From: Olleya sp. Hel_I_94
GTDB taxonomy: Bacteria; Bacteroidota; Bacteroidia; Flavobacteriales; Flavobacteriaceae
Direction of reading: 5' to 3'
Length of the DNA stretch: 64,000 nt
NCBI RefSeq assembly: GCF_007827365.1
Contig: NZ_VISI01000002.1
Location: 2,671,001 to 2,735,000, forward strand
Below, one piece after another: positions 1-7,394 of the stretch; the first letter of the stretch is position 1; every line of letters begins with the position of its first letter. A model generated the notes under the pieces. It ran no database searches and had not been told where the DNA came from. It was given only the letters and a program-made list of their open reading frames with translations. A program made the translations under genes and the position numbers.

Positions 1-1
1 A

Positions 2-469
2 GCTGTTTTGGTTGGTGCAGCCATGAAAATGGGAGCGATAGTTGCCGAAACGTCGGAAGAGAATCAGAATAATATCTACCAATTTGGAAGATTATTAGGA
101 ATTGCTTTTCAATTACAAGACGATTATTTAGATGCATTTGGTGATCCAGAAACATTTGGTAAACAAGTTGGTGGAGATATTATTGAAAACAAAAAGACCT
201 ATTTATACTTAAAGGCTTTAGAGTTTTTAAACAAAAAGGATAAAGTAAAATTAGAACAATTATTTTCTGTGCAATTAGATGATAATTCTGAAAAAATTGA
301 AACTGTAAAACAATATTTTATAGATTCTAAATCTGCTGAAGCAACTCAAGAAGCTATAAAAAGTTACACTAAAAAAGCATTTGATGTGTTAGATGTTTTA
401 ACAATCTCTGAGGATAAAAAAGAATTGCTTCGCGAGTTTGGAATGGGACTAATGACTAGAACGGTTTAA
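2..469 (+). CDS. Polyprenyl synthetase family protein, C-terminal part (5' end outside window)
   Basis: The reading frame is open from the first bases of the window, so the true start lies upstream; the TTG at 8 is an internal Leu codon. The protein would condense isopentenyl diphosphate onto an allylic diphosphate to make an isoprenoid chain such as a quinone side chain. The second Asp-rich motif (DDYLD) of trans-prenyltransferases is present, followed by the GDPETFGKQVGGDI region and the KKTYLYLKAL helix typical of the family C-terminus. About 155 residues remain of a family usually near 325. Chain length (octaprenyl, geranylgeranyl or other) cannot be told from this part. The next gene starts 10 bp after the stop and is probably cotranscribed. 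Confidence 0.92.
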   Translation, partial: AVLVGAAMKMGAIVAETSEENQNNIYQFGRLLGIAFQLQDDYLDAFGDPETFGKQVGGDIIENKKTYLYLKALEFLNKKDKVKLEQLFSVQLDDNSEKIETVKQYFIDSKSAEATQEAIKSYTKKAFDVLDVLTISEDKKELLREFGMGLMTRTV

Positions 470-478
470 AACAAGTAC

Positions 479-829
479 ATGACTTTACCTGCAACTTTTG
501 AAGATTTAATTGTTGAAGCAAATAACTTACAACTTTATAAAAAGTTAGTGTTGCAACTTAATAAGGATTTTTTGTACGCAAATATTGATTTGGATTTTGA
601 TGAAGGCATCCTGCCAACAAGTTTAAAGCTAATATTACATGAAACAGTATATAAGCTGATTCAAGAAAAATTTGCCGAATATTTAAATCTACTTTATATT
701 ATTGACGTATCAGAAGACGCTATCAAAAAATTAGATGGTAGTGATACATTGCAATTGTCGGAGGAGGTTACTTTTTTAATCTTAAAAAGAGAATGGCAAA
801 AAGTATGGTTTAGACATAAATATTCATAA
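479..829 (+). CDS. Conserved hypothetical protein, 116 aa
   Basis: This is a small soluble protein with no signal peptide or membrane segment. It is mostly helical by composition, with an acidic middle (DLDFDEGILP) and a Trp/Arg/His-rich end (REWQKVWFRHKYS). It begins 10 bp after the polyprenyl synthetase stop, in the same direction, so the two are likely one operon. I recognise no catalytic motif and assign no function. Codon use resembles the neighbours, which supports a real gene. Confidence 0.75.
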   Translation: MTLPATFEDLIVEANNLQLYKKLVLQLNKDFLYANIDLDFDEGILPTSLKLILHETVYKLIQEKFAEYLNLLYIIDVSEDAIKKLDGSDTLQLSEEVTFLILKREWQKVWFRHKYS

Positions 830-854
830 AAGTTTAAACCATACTTTAATGTGT

Positions 855-1346
855 TTAAAGTGTTCTAAAGTATTCCAAAACAGCGCGTGCGTCAGCTTCT
901 GTAAGTCCTTGATTAATCATAGGCGTATTATTATATTCTTTTAATAAATCTTTAGCAATTGGATCGTTTTTTAGCATCTCTTCAGGATTTAAAATCATAT
1001 TCATAACCCATTCTGGCGTACGTCTTTTTAAAATGTCTTTTGGTGCTGGACCAATAAATTTTTTATCAGATCTATGACATGCTGTGCACATTTTATCGTA
1101 GACTTCTTTGCCTAGAGAAACCATTTTAGTATCTATTTGATCAGGTAAGGTTAGTGCTTTTATTGGGCCTATTCCTTTGTTAGTTAGGTCTACAGTGCTT
1201 GATGCTGTGTTTTGTTCAGGATTTGATTCTACTTTAGACGAAGGTGGACGCTTATAGCTAAAATTGTCTTTAGCTTTTTTCTCATTGCCACCACAGCTTA
1301 TTAACACAAAACCTAATACTACAATAATTAAATTTAATTTTGACAT
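855..1346 (-). CDS. Cytochrome c lipoprotein, 163 aa
   Basis: The N-terminus has a lipoprotein signal (hydrophobic LIIVVLGFVLIS followed by Cys in ISCGG), so the protein should be lipid-anchored outside the cytoplasm. A linker of about 60 residues rich in Ser, Pro and Asn leads to a single class-I cytochrome c domain. The haem-binding motif is CTACH (around residue 91), and a plausible distal Met ligand lies in NTPMINQGL near the C-terminus. Its expected role is electron transfer in the periplasm; the partner oxidase or reductase is not nearby. It faces the 479-829 gene tail to tail with 25 bp between stops. Confidence 0.88.
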   Translation of the reverse strand: MSKLNLIIVVLGFVLISCGGNEKKAKDNFSYKRPPSSKVESNPEQNTASSTVDLTNKGIGPIKALTLPDQIDTKMVSLGKEVYDKMCTACHRSDKKFIGPAPKDILKRRTPEWVMNMILNPEEMLKNDPIAKDLLKEYNNTPMINQGLTEADARAVLEYFRTL

Positions 1347-1396
1347 GACTTTATATGTTTAAATTTTATCAAAAATAAAATTTTATTAAAGCCTAA

Positions 1397-1416
1397 AAGG
1401 TGACTTAAGTCACCTT
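1397..1416 (-). terminator. 20-bp perfect palindrome, probable terminator
   Basis: AAGGTGACTT is followed immediately by its exact reverse complement AAGTCACCTT, with T-rich sequence after it on the minus strand. It lies just downstream of the outer-membrane barrel gene (stop at 1444) and before the cytochrome gene, so it most likely ends the barrel transcript. The lack of a spacer means the hairpin must open its own loop; a protein-binding site is an alternative. Confidence 0.55.
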
Positions 1417-1443
1417 AAAATATAAAATAAATTGTATTTAAGT

Positions 1444-1989
1444 TTAAAAGAAGACTCTTACAAATGGAACAAAAGCATTTGCATAAACACTATCGTTTTC
1501 GTCATAAAGTAAATCATATCTTACTCCAAAAGTAACATTGTTAGTTCTGTAACCAGCACCAACAAATAAAGCAGGTACCCAATAGTTGCGATCTGGGTTG
1601 CTTGCAAAAACACCTTCAAATTTTTGATTAACGTTAAGCTGTTCAAACTCGGCAGATAATTGGATTTCTTGTAATGGATTAAATAATCCCATAATACTTC
1701 CTCCTAATATTGTTGATTTGTAAACGTTTTTATTCCTATTGTAGGTTCCGTTTAATCCTACACCTAAAGCAAAAGTATTATCAAATTGATAAATAGCACT
1801 AGGTGCTAAAGTTGCACTAAAAAAGTTATTTCCAGTACTTAAACCTAAGCCTCCTCCAAAACGTACGTTTTTCCAAAATTCACTTTTTTGTTGCGGTAAA
1901 TTATCCTGTGCATTACTAAAAGTGAGGAAAAAACATGAAAATATTGATAAAACAATAATTTTATGTCGATTTAGAGTGCTGAATTTCAT
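1444..1989 (-). CDS. Outer-membrane beta-barrel protein, 181 aa
   Basis: A signal peptide (IIVLSIFSCFFLTFSNAQ) is followed by alternating polar/hydrophobic strands and an aromatic C-terminus (FVPFVRVFF), the signature of a small 8-stranded outer-membrane barrel. Gly-rich strands (VRFGGGLGLSTG, LFVGAGYRTNNVTFGVRY) match the porin/OmpA-like beta-barrel family common in Flavobacteriia. No substrate can be deduced. It is divergent from sucA, and the roughly 115 bp between the two start codons should hold both promoters. Confidence 0.8.
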   Translation of the reverse strand: MKFSTLNRHKIIVLSIFSCFFLTFSNAQDNLPQQKSEFWKNVRFGGGLGLSTGNNFFSATLAPSAIYQFDNTFALGVGLNGTYNRNKNVYKSTILGGSIMGLFNPLQEIQLSAEFEQLNVNQKFEGVFASNPDRNYWVPALFVGAGYRTNNVTFGVRYDLLYDENDSVYANAFVPFVRVFF

Positions 1990-2105
1990 AATTGTTAATT
2001 TAGATTTTTTAGAATGTTATAAATATAATAAAAGCATCTTTATATTTAGTAAAAGTTGTATTTTTGATAAAATTTTGTTGAAGCGAACACGTCTTAAAGA
2101 AAATA

Positions 2106-4862
2106 ATGGATAAATACTCCTTTTTAAACGCAGCACATACAGCATACTTTGCTGATTTATACGAACAATATACAATAAACCCTGACTCTGTTGAGCCTAG
2201 TTGGAGAGCCTTTTTTCAAGGTTACGACTTTGGATCTGAAAATTATGGACTTGAAGGCGAAATTGTAGAAGGTGTTTCTAGTCAAATACCAGAACATGTT
2301 CAAAAAGAATTTCAGGTCGTAAAATTAATAGATGGTTATCGTAACAGAGGGCATTTATTTACCAAAACCAATCCTGTTAGGGATCGTCGTAGATATGAGC
2401 CTACACTGGATTTGGAGAATTTTGGATTGTCTCAAACCGATTTAGACACCAAATTTAATGCTGGTGATATTTTAGGTATTGGAGCGCAAACGCTTAGAGA
2501 AATATTAAAACATTTAAACAGTATCTATTGTGATGCTATTGGTGTTGAATATATGTATATAAGAAAACCTGACGAAATTCAGTGGATTCAAAATAAACTA
2601 AATATCAACGATAATCAGCCTAATTTTTCTGGAGAGCAAAAAAAGCATATCCTTAAAAAATTAAATGAAGCGGTATCGTTTGAAAGCTTTTTGCATACTA
2701 AATATGTTGGACAAAAACGTTTTTCTCTAGAAGGAGGAGAGTCTTTAATTCCTGGTTTAGATGCTGTCATTGAAAAAGCTGCTGAGCTTGGTGTTCAAGA
2801 ATTTGTAATGGGAATGGCACATAGAGGTCGCTTAAGTACATTAACAAATATATTTGGAAAATCAGCAAAAGATATCTTTAGTGAGTTTGATGGTAAAGAT
2901 TACGAGCAGGAAGTATTTGATGGAGATGTTAAGTACCATTTAGGTTGGACAAGTAACCGTCAAACAGATAACGGTAAAAAAATAAATTTAAGTATTGCGC
3001 CTAACCCTTCACACTTGGAAACTGTCGGAGCAGTAGTAGAAGGTATTGTTAGAGCAAAACAAGACACATTATATAGTGACAACTTTAGTAAAGTACTACC
3101 AATAGTGGTCCATGGTGATGCAGCAATAGCAGGTCAAGGTTTGGTTTACGAAGTTGTACAAATGGCACAATTAGATGGTTACAAAACTAACGGAACCATT
3201 CATGTTGTTGTAAATAACCAAGTTGGATTTACAACTAATTATCTAGATGCAAGATCAAGTACTTATTGTACAGATATTGGTAAAGTAACTTTGTCGCCAG
3301 TATTACACGTTAATGCAGATGATGCTGAAGCAGTAGTACACGCAATGTTGTTTGCATTAGATTTTAGAATGAATTTTAAAAGAGATGTCTTTATAGATTT
3401 ATTAGGATACAGAAAATATGGTCATAATGAAGGTGATGAGCCTAGATTTACACAACCAAAACTATATAAAGCAATTGCTAAGCATGCTAATCCAAGAGAT
3501 ATTTATGCAGACAAATTAATTGCACAAGGTATTATTGATAAGGATCACGTTAAACAATTAGAAAACGATTACAAATCTAGTTTAGAAGAAAAACTAGAGG
3601 ATTCTCGTAAGGAAGACAAAACTATAATTACGCCTTTTATGGAGGAACAATGGAAAGATTTTACTCAGGTAGATGAAACCATTATGATGCAATCTGTGGA
3701 TACTACTACATCTTCAGATAAGTTAGCAGCAATTACAAAAGTAATCTCTAACTTACCAAAGGATAAAAAGTTTATCAGAAAAATAGAACGTTTGATTAAT
3801 GATCGCCAAACTATGTTTGACGAAAACAGATTAGATTGGGCTATGGCAGAGCATTTAGCCTACGGAACATTATTAGACGAAGGTTACAGTGTTCGTATGT
3901 CTGGTCAGGACGTAGAGCGTGGAACATTCTCTCATAGACATGCTGTTGTCAAAGTAGAAGATAGCGAAGAAGAAATTTTATTACTAAACCAAGTAAGTGA
4001 CAAACAAGGTCAATTTCATATTTTCAACTCATTATTATCAGAGTATGGCGTTGTAGGTTTTGATTATGGATACGCTATGGCTAGTCCTAATACATTAACA
4101 ATTTGGGAAGCACAATTTGGAGATTTTAGTAATGGTGCACAAATCATGCTGGATCAATATATATCTGCAGGAGAGGATAAATGGAAAACTCAAAACGGGT
4201 TAGTTATGTTATTGCCTCATGGGTATGAAGGACAAGGTGCAGAGCACTCTTCAGCACGCATGGAGCGTTACCTACAGTTATGTGCTAAGGATAATATGTT
4301 TGTTGCAGATTGTACAACACCAGCAAACTTTTTTCACTTGCTAAGACGTCAAATGAAAACTAATTACCGTAAACCATTAATTGTATTTACACCAAAAAGT
4401 TTACTACGTCATCCAAAATGTGTTAGTACTGTAGACGAGTTTGCAAACGGAACATTCCAAACACTAATTGATGATACAGCTGTTCAGGTAGATAAAGTAA
4501 AAACATTAGTGTTATTAACTGGTAAATTCTATTACGATTTAGATGAGGAGCGTGAAAATTTAAACAGAGAAGACGTTGCTTTAATTAGAATAGAGCAGTT
4601 ATTTCCTTTACCAACAACACAAATTAGAGAAGTATTAGCCAAATACAAAAATGCAGAAGACATTGTTTGGGCACAAGAAGAACCAAGAAATATGGGTGCT
4701 TATGCGCATATGTTAATGCATCTAGACGAAGCTAAAACATTTAGATTAGCTTCAAGACGTCCTTATGGTGCACCAGCAGCAGGTAGTTCTGTTCGTTCTA
4801 AAAAACGTCATAAAGAAGTTATAGATTTTGTATTTGATAAAACAAAAAATAACCAGCGATAA
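2106..4862 (+). CDS. sucA: 2-oxoglutarate dehydrogenase E1 component
   Basis: This thiamine-diphosphate enzyme decarboxylates 2-oxoglutarate in the TCA cycle and passes the succinyl group to the lipoyl domain of E2. The 918-residue length is typical. The N-terminus carries the E1o signature (FLNAAHTAYFADLYEQY). Diagnostic blocks follow: MGMAHRGRLSTL near 238, NPSHLETVGAVVEG near 300, HGDAAIAGQG near 334, NNQVGFTT near 368 and GYRKYGHNEGDEP near 432-444. The C-terminal transketolase-like half includes PHGYEGQGAEHSSARMER. The ATG at 2106 gives the expected N-terminus. It heads an operon with a small secreted protein and sucB. The E3 subunit is not in the window. Confidence 0.97.
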   Translation: MDKYSFLNAAHTAYFADLYEQYTINPDSVEPSWRAFFQGYDFGSENYGLEGEIVEGVSSQIPEHVQKEFQVVKLIDGYRNRGHLFTKTNPVRDRRRYEPTLDLENFGLSQTDLDTKFNAGDILGIGAQTLREILKHLNSIYCDAIGVEYMYIRKPDEIQWIQNKLNINDNQPNFSGEQKKHILKKLNEAVSFESFLHTKYVGQKRFSLEGGESLIPGLDAVIEKAAELGVQEFVMGMAHRGRLSTLTNIFGKSAKDIFSEFDGKDYEQEVFDGDVKYHLGWTSNRQTDNGKKINLSIAPNPSHLETVGAVVEGIVRAKQDTLYSDNFSKVLPIVVHGDAAIAGQGLVYEVVQMAQLDGYKTNGTIHVVVNNQVGFTTNYLDARSSTYCTDIGKVTLSPVLHVNADDAEAVVHAMLFALDFRMNFKRDVFIDLLGYRKYGHNEGDEPRFTQPKLYKAIAKHANPRDIYADKLIAQGIIDKDHVKQLENDYKSSLEEKLEDSRKEDKTIITPFMEEQWKDFTQVDETIMMQSVDTTTSSDKLAAITKVISNLPKDKKFIRKIERLINDRQTMFDENRLDWAMAEHLAYGTLLDEGYSVRMSGQDVERGTFSHRHAVVKVEDSEEEILLLNQVSDKQGQFHIFNSLLSEYGVVGFDYGYAMASPNTLTIWEAQFGDFSNGAQIMLDQYISAGEDKWKTQNGLVMLLPHGYEGQGAEHSSARMERYLQLCAKDNMFVADCTTPANFFHLLRRQMKTNYRKPLIVFTPKSLLRHPKCVSTVDEFANGTFQTLIDDTAVQVDKVKTLVLLTGKFYYDLDEERENLNREDVALIRIEQLFPLPTTQIREVLAKYKNAEDIVWAQEEPRNMGAYAHMLMHLDEAKTFRLASRRPYGAPAAGSSVRSKKRHKEVIDFVFDKTKNNQR

Positions 4863-4879
4863 ACAATAAATTTATAACC

Positions 4880-5248
4880 ATGAAAAAGTTACTTTTAATA
4901 CTAGCACTCTTGGTATCCTGTTTAGGAATAGCACAAGAAAAAGATAACTATAAAAATGCAGTAACTAGTTTTCAAAACCATTATAACAATGGAGATGTTA
5001 CTAGTATTTTTAACATGTTTGATAATAATTTTAAACAAGTTTTAACCCTAGAAAAAACAAAAGCGTACTTTACAAAAGAGGTAAATATGGAAGCTTTAGG
5101 GAAAATTAAATCAATTGAATATAAAGACACAGTTCGTTCAGGAAACAATTATACAATTACTTTTGATAAAGGTGTTTATAATGGGTATTTCCTATTAGGA
5201 ACGGATAATAAGTTTGAATTTATTCAATTAGATTTAGCAAAAAAATAA
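4880..5248 (+). CDS. Small secreted protein, DUF3887-like, 122 aa
   Basis: A clear signal peptide (LLLILALLVSCLGIAQ) is followed by a roughly 100-residue domain with the pattern of DUF3887 proteins: a first helix (AVTSFQNHYNNGDVTSIFNMF) and then an antiparallel sheet (YTITFDKGVYNGYFLLG). The Cys before the cleavage site could make it a lipoprotein, but AQ cleavage looks more likely. The function of the family is unknown. It lies 17 bp after sucA and 31 bp before sucB, so it should be cotranscribed with the cytoplasmic E1 and E2 genes although it is exported. Confidence 0.75.
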   Translation: MKKLLLILALLVSCLGIAQEKDNYKNAVTSFQNHYNNGDVTSIFNMFDNNFKQVLTLEKTKAYFTKEVNMEALGKIKSIEYKDTVRSGNNYTITFDKGVYNGYFLLGTDNKFEFIQLDLAKK

Positions 5249-5279
5249 AAATAACACAACAATATAAAGTTACATTACG

Positions 5280-6530
5280 ATGATTTTAGAAATGAAAGTG
5301 CCTTCTCCAGGCGAATCTATCACAGAGGTTGAAATAGCAGAATGGTTAGTTCAAGATGGTGATTATGTAGAAAAAGACCAAGCAATTGCTGAAGTAGATA
5401 GTGATAAAGCAACTTTAGAGTTGCCAGCAGAAGCAAGCGGAATTATTACGCTTAAAGCTGAAGAAGGAGATGCTGTCGCAGTTGGCCAAGTTGTATGTTT
5501 AATTGACACAAGTGCAGAAGCACCAGCAAGTAGCACTTTTGAAGGTGGTGATGAAGGCGGAAACACAAACGCTGAAAAAGATTTAGCTAAAGATCAAAAA
5601 GCAACACCTAATACTGATGCAGCTAAGGCTCCTAATCCAGCAACAAAAACGTATGCTTCTGGTACAGCAAGTCCAGCAGCTAAGAAAATATTAGCTGAAA
5701 AAGATATGGATGCATCATCCATAGCTGGAACAGGAAAAGATGGACGTATCACTAAAGAAGATGCAGTTAAAGCTGTACCATCTATGGGAACTCCAACTGG
5801 AGGAGATCGTAGCTCGACTAACACTAAAATGTCAATGTTACGTCGTAAAGTGGCAGAGCGTTTAGTTGAAGCAAAAAATACTACAGCCATGTTAACTACG
5901 TTTAACGAAGTAAACATGTCTCCAATTTTTGCATTAAGAAACGAGTATAAAGAAACTTTTAAAGCTAAGCATGGTGTTGGCTTAGGATTTATGTCCTTTT
6001 TCTCATTAGCAGTTGTGCGTGCATTACAGATGTATCCTGCAGTTAACTCTATGATTGATGAAAAAGAAATGAAAACTTTTAACTTTGTAGATATAAGTAT
6101 AGCTGTTTCTGGACCTAAGGGATTAATGGTTCCAGTAATTAGAAATGCCGAAAATTTATCTTTCAGAGGTGTTGAGTCTGAAGTTAAACGTTTAGCACTT
6201 AGAGCTAGAGATGGTCAAATTACTGTAGATGAAATGACAGGTGGAACGTTTACTATTACAAATGGAGGTGTATTTGGAAGTATGTTATCTACTCCTATTA
6301 TTAACCCACCACAAAGTGGTATTTTAGGAATGCACAATATTATTGAGCGTCCTATAGCTGTTGATGGTAAAGTAGAAATACATCCTATGATGTACGTTGC
6401 TTTATCTTATGACCACAGAATAATTGATGGTAAAGAAAGTGTAGGTTTTTTAGTAGCTGTTAAAGAAGCATTAGAAAACCCAACAGAATTACTAATGAAC
6501 AACGATGTTAAAAAAGCTTTAGAGCTTTAA
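5280..6530 (+). CDS. sucB: Dihydrolipoyllysine succinyltransferase, E2 of 2-oxoglutarate dehydrogenase
   Basis: E2 transfers the succinyl group from its lipoyl arm to CoA. Residues 1-76 form a lipoyl domain with the lipoylated Lys43 in [10 protein letters not shown] hinge rich in Ala, Pro and Asn follows. The peripheral-subunit-binding domain is at about 130-165 ([20 protein letters not shown]). The catalytic domain from about 180 onward carries the active-site block [12 protein letters not shown] near 376-387. The length of 416 residues is usual. A strong bidirectional terminator follows the stop codon. Confidence 0.96.
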   Translation: MILEMKVPSPGESITEVEIAEWLVQDGDYVEKDQAIAEVDSDKATLELPAEASGIITLKAEEGDAVAVGQVVCLIDTSAEAPASSTFEGGDEGGNTNAEKDLAKDQKATPNTDAAKAPNPATKTYASGTASPAAKKILAEKDMDASSIAGTGKDGRITKEDAVKAVPSMGTPTGGDRSSTNTKMSMLRRKVAERLVEAKNTTAMLTTFNEVNMSPIFALRNEYKETFKAKHGVGLGFMSFFSLAVVRALQMYPAVNSMIDEKEMKTFNFVDISIAVSGPKGLMVPVIRNAENLSFRGVESEVKRLALRARDGQITVDEMTGGTFTITNGGVFGSMLSTPIINPPQSGILGMHNIIERPIAVDGKVEIHPMMYVALSYDHRIIDGKESVGFLVAVKEALENPTELLMNNDVKKALEL

Positions 6531-6546
6531 TAAGCATAATAGTTTT

Positions 6547-6588
6547 ATAAAAAAAAGGGAATAACTAAATGTTGTTCCCTTTTTTTTT
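6547..6588. terminator. Bidirectional rho-independent terminator of sucB and the 36-codon gene
   Basis: A-rich sequence plus GGGAATAAC at 6551-6565 pairs with GTTGTTCCC plus T-rich sequence at 6571-6585, giving about 15 bp with a TAAAT loop. Runs of T flank it on both strands (T-tract to 6588 on plus, A-tract from 6547 read as U on minus). It ends sucB on the plus strand and lies 7 bp after the stop of the small minus-strand ORF. Confidence 0.85.
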
Positions 6589-6592
6589 ACAC

Positions 6593-6703
6593 CTATTTTT
6601 TAAAAAAAATAAATATATTAAAAGCAATTATGATGACTGCTAGTATAATAATACAAGCAGCGATTATACGGTTTTGCTCCTGTGTTCTCTTTTCTAAATC
6701 CAT
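6593..6703 (-). CDS. 36-aa single-pass membrane peptide
   Basis: This short gene starts at an ATG (6703-6701) and ends at TAG (6595-6593). It encodes a charged N-terminal stretch (MDLEKRTQEQNR), one very hydrophobic helix (IIAACIIILAVIIIAFNIFI) and a Lys-Lys tail. That is the layout of a small inner-membrane protein with a cytoplasmic N-terminus or a tail anchor. Two points support reality: the stop sits just before a terminator that works on its strand, and the start lies 15 bp downstream of the fourth small-RNA unit, whose terminator is the weakest of the array. It may therefore be expressed by read-through from that unit. No homologue is recognised. Confidence 0.6.
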   Translation of the reverse strand: MDLEKRTQEQNRIIAACIIILAVIIIAFNIFIFFKK

Positions 6704-6717
6704 AATTTTAATTAATT

Positions 6718-6785
6718 AAAAACTCTGCACCATTACAGCGCAGAGTTTTCTTTAAATAATTCTCCCTAAGAACTAATTAATAGCA
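6718..6785 (-). ncRNA. Candidate sRNA or attenuator leader, unit IV of array
   Basis: This is the most divergent unit. The -7 box is TACCTTTA (6796-6789). The conserved GCTATTAA block and a TTAGGGA loop are kept, but the terminal hairpin has new sequence (AAAACTCTGC / GCAGAGTTTT, 6749-6719) and only five U residues. The 36-codon ORF begins 15 bp beyond it. It may be a fourth sRNA, the attenuated 5' leader of that ORF, or both. Confidence 0.55.
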
Positions 6786-6788
6786 TTG

Positions 6789-6838
6789 TAAAGGTATAAT
6801 GTACTAAGGACATATGAAATACGTAGAACTACGTATTT
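6789..6838 (-). promoter_or_regulatory. Promoter and palindromic operator of unit IV
   Basis: The operator at 6817-6838 is identical to the others. The -7 box TACCTTTA (6796-6789) fits the TAnnTTTG consensus at seven of eight positions. The 31-bp spacing is kept although the intervening bases are unrelated to those of other units. Confidence 0.68.
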
Positions 6839-6855
6839 TTATTAAGGTCTAGCGT

Positions 6856-6927
6856 AAAAAAAAGCTCTAAAACAATTAGTCGTTTTAGAGCTTCTACCAA
6901 TTTTCCCTAAAAATTGATTTAATAGCA
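6856..6927 (-). ncRNA. Candidate sRNA, unit III of array
   Basis: This unit is nearly identical to unit I, including the AGGG-loop hairpin and the perfect 12-bp terminator (arms 6893-6882 and 6873-6862) with a U-tract to about 6856. The -7 box is at 6938-6931. Near identity with unit I suggests a recent duplication or gene conversion. Confidence 0.65.
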
Positions 6928-6930
6928 TTG

Positions 6931-6980
6931 CTAAGATAAAAGATATTAATAACGTGTGAAATACGTAGAACTACGTATTT
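6931..6980 (-). promoter_or_regulatory. Promoter and palindromic operator of unit III
   Basis: The operator is at 6959-6980 and the -7 box TATCTTAG at 6938-6931, again with 31 bp from operator centre to box. The sequence between operator and box differs from the other units while the distance is kept. Confidence 0.7.
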
Positions 6981-6997
6981 TTATTTCATTGAATTCC

Positions 6998-7065
6998 AAA
7001 AAAAAACTCCAAAACAAATTAATGTTTTAGAGCTTTCTCAGTTCTTCATAAATTGATTAATAGCA
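6998..7065 (-). ncRNA. Candidate sRNA, unit II of array
   Basis: The architecture is as in unit I, with -7 box at 7076-7069. The terminator arms are at 7034-7023 and 7016-7005. Here several Watson-Crick pairs of units I/III are replaced by G-U wobbles, so the stem is kept although the sequence changed. The U-tract (7006-6998) is the longest of the array. The middle of the RNA differs from units I and III and contains only a 3-codon ATG ORF. Confidence 0.62.
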
Positions 7066-7068
7066 CTG

Positions 7069-7118
7069 CTAAGATATAAGTAATAATTGAGGTGTGAAAT
7101 ACGTAGAACTACGTATTT
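7069..7118 (-). promoter_or_regulatory. Promoter and palindromic operator of unit II
   Basis: The operator at 7097-7118 is identical to that of unit I, and the -7 box TATCTTAG is at 7076-7069. The centre-to-box distance is exactly 31 bp, as in all other units. Confidence 0.7.
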
Positions 7119-7135
7119 TTATTAAGGTCTAGCGT

Positions 7136-7208
7136 AAAAAAAAAGCTCTAAAACAATTAGTCGTTTTAGAGCTTCTACCAATTTTCCCTAAAAATTGATT
7201 TAATAGCA
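7136..7208 (-). ncRNA. Candidate sRNA, unit I of array
   Basis: The predicted start is about 7208, four bases after the -7 box at 7219-7212. The 5' part can form a small hairpin (CAATTTT / AAAATTG around a loop containing AGGG). The 3' part is a terminator: AAGCTCTAAAAC pairs perfectly with GTTTTAGAGCTT (7174-7143) around an 8-base loop, followed by a U-tract. The only possible ORF begins at a TTG and would run through the terminator, so I treat it as non-coding. Length is about 70 nt. No expression evidence is available. Confidence 0.65.
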
Positions 7209-7211
7209 CTG

Positions 7212-7261
7212 CTAAGATATAAGTAATAAATGACCTGTGAAATACGTAGAACTACGTATTT
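7212..7261 (-). promoter_or_regulatory. Promoter and palindromic operator of unit I
   Basis: A 22-bp perfect palindrome (7240-7261, core ATACGTAGAACTACGTAT) is centred 31 bp before the first base of the -7 box TATCTTAG (7219-7212). With Bacteroidota numbering this puts the operator centre near -42.5, the class for activators that overlap the -33 region. The TTTC at the operator edge is 20 bp upstream of the -7 box, at the place of the weak -33 element. Confidence 0.7.
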
Positions 7262-7281
7262 TTTTCAGACTTTATTATATT

Positions 7282-7314
7282 AAAAAAGCTTTAATTGAGA
7301 TATCAATTAAAGCT
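7282..7314 (-). terminator. Terminator of the response-regulator gene
   Basis: AGCTTTAATTGA (7287-7298) pairs perfectly with TCAATTAAAGCT (7303-7314) around a 4-base loop. The A-run 7282-7287 gives a U-tract on the minus strand. It lies about 80 bp after the response-regulator stop and 21 bp before the operator of unit I, separating the regulator transcript from the array. Confidence 0.8.
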
Positions 7315-7394
7315 GTAATTGTCCGTATTTGTTATAAAAGTTACTTGTTTTTAAAATAAAATGAAGTAAGCTAACAATTATTTTACGTAAAAGT

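Larger units (their letters stand above)
6719..7261 (-). repeat. Tandem array of four ~140-bp promoter-sRNA-terminator units
   Basis: Four units lie head to tail on the minus strand, with operator starts at 7240, 7097, 6959 and 6817 (spacings 143, 138 and 142 bp). Each contains a palindrome, a -7 box, about 70 bp of leader-like sequence with a conserved GCTATTAA block, and a terminal hairpin with a U-tract. Units I and III are almost identical over about 120 bp. Unit II keeps the hairpin through G-U pairs, and unit IV keeps the layout with a different hairpin sequence. Conservation of architecture rather than plain sequence argues for function as transcription units. No plausible ORF is shared among them. 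Confidence 0.85.

Noticed and set aside
1922..2113. 63-codon ORF between the barrel gene and sucA
   Set aside because: It covers the divergent promoter region, has low-complexity content and no family features; it overlaps the sucA start.
7136..7208. A 19-codon ORF from a TTG in units I and III
   Set aside because: It reads through the terminator stem and U-tract, is absent in units II and IV, and starts at a rare codon.
6719..7261. Repeat array considered as a CRISPR array
   Set aside because: The period is about 140 bp, repeats are long and partly degenerate, and the 'spacers' are themselves homologous with terminator hairpins. No cas genes are present.
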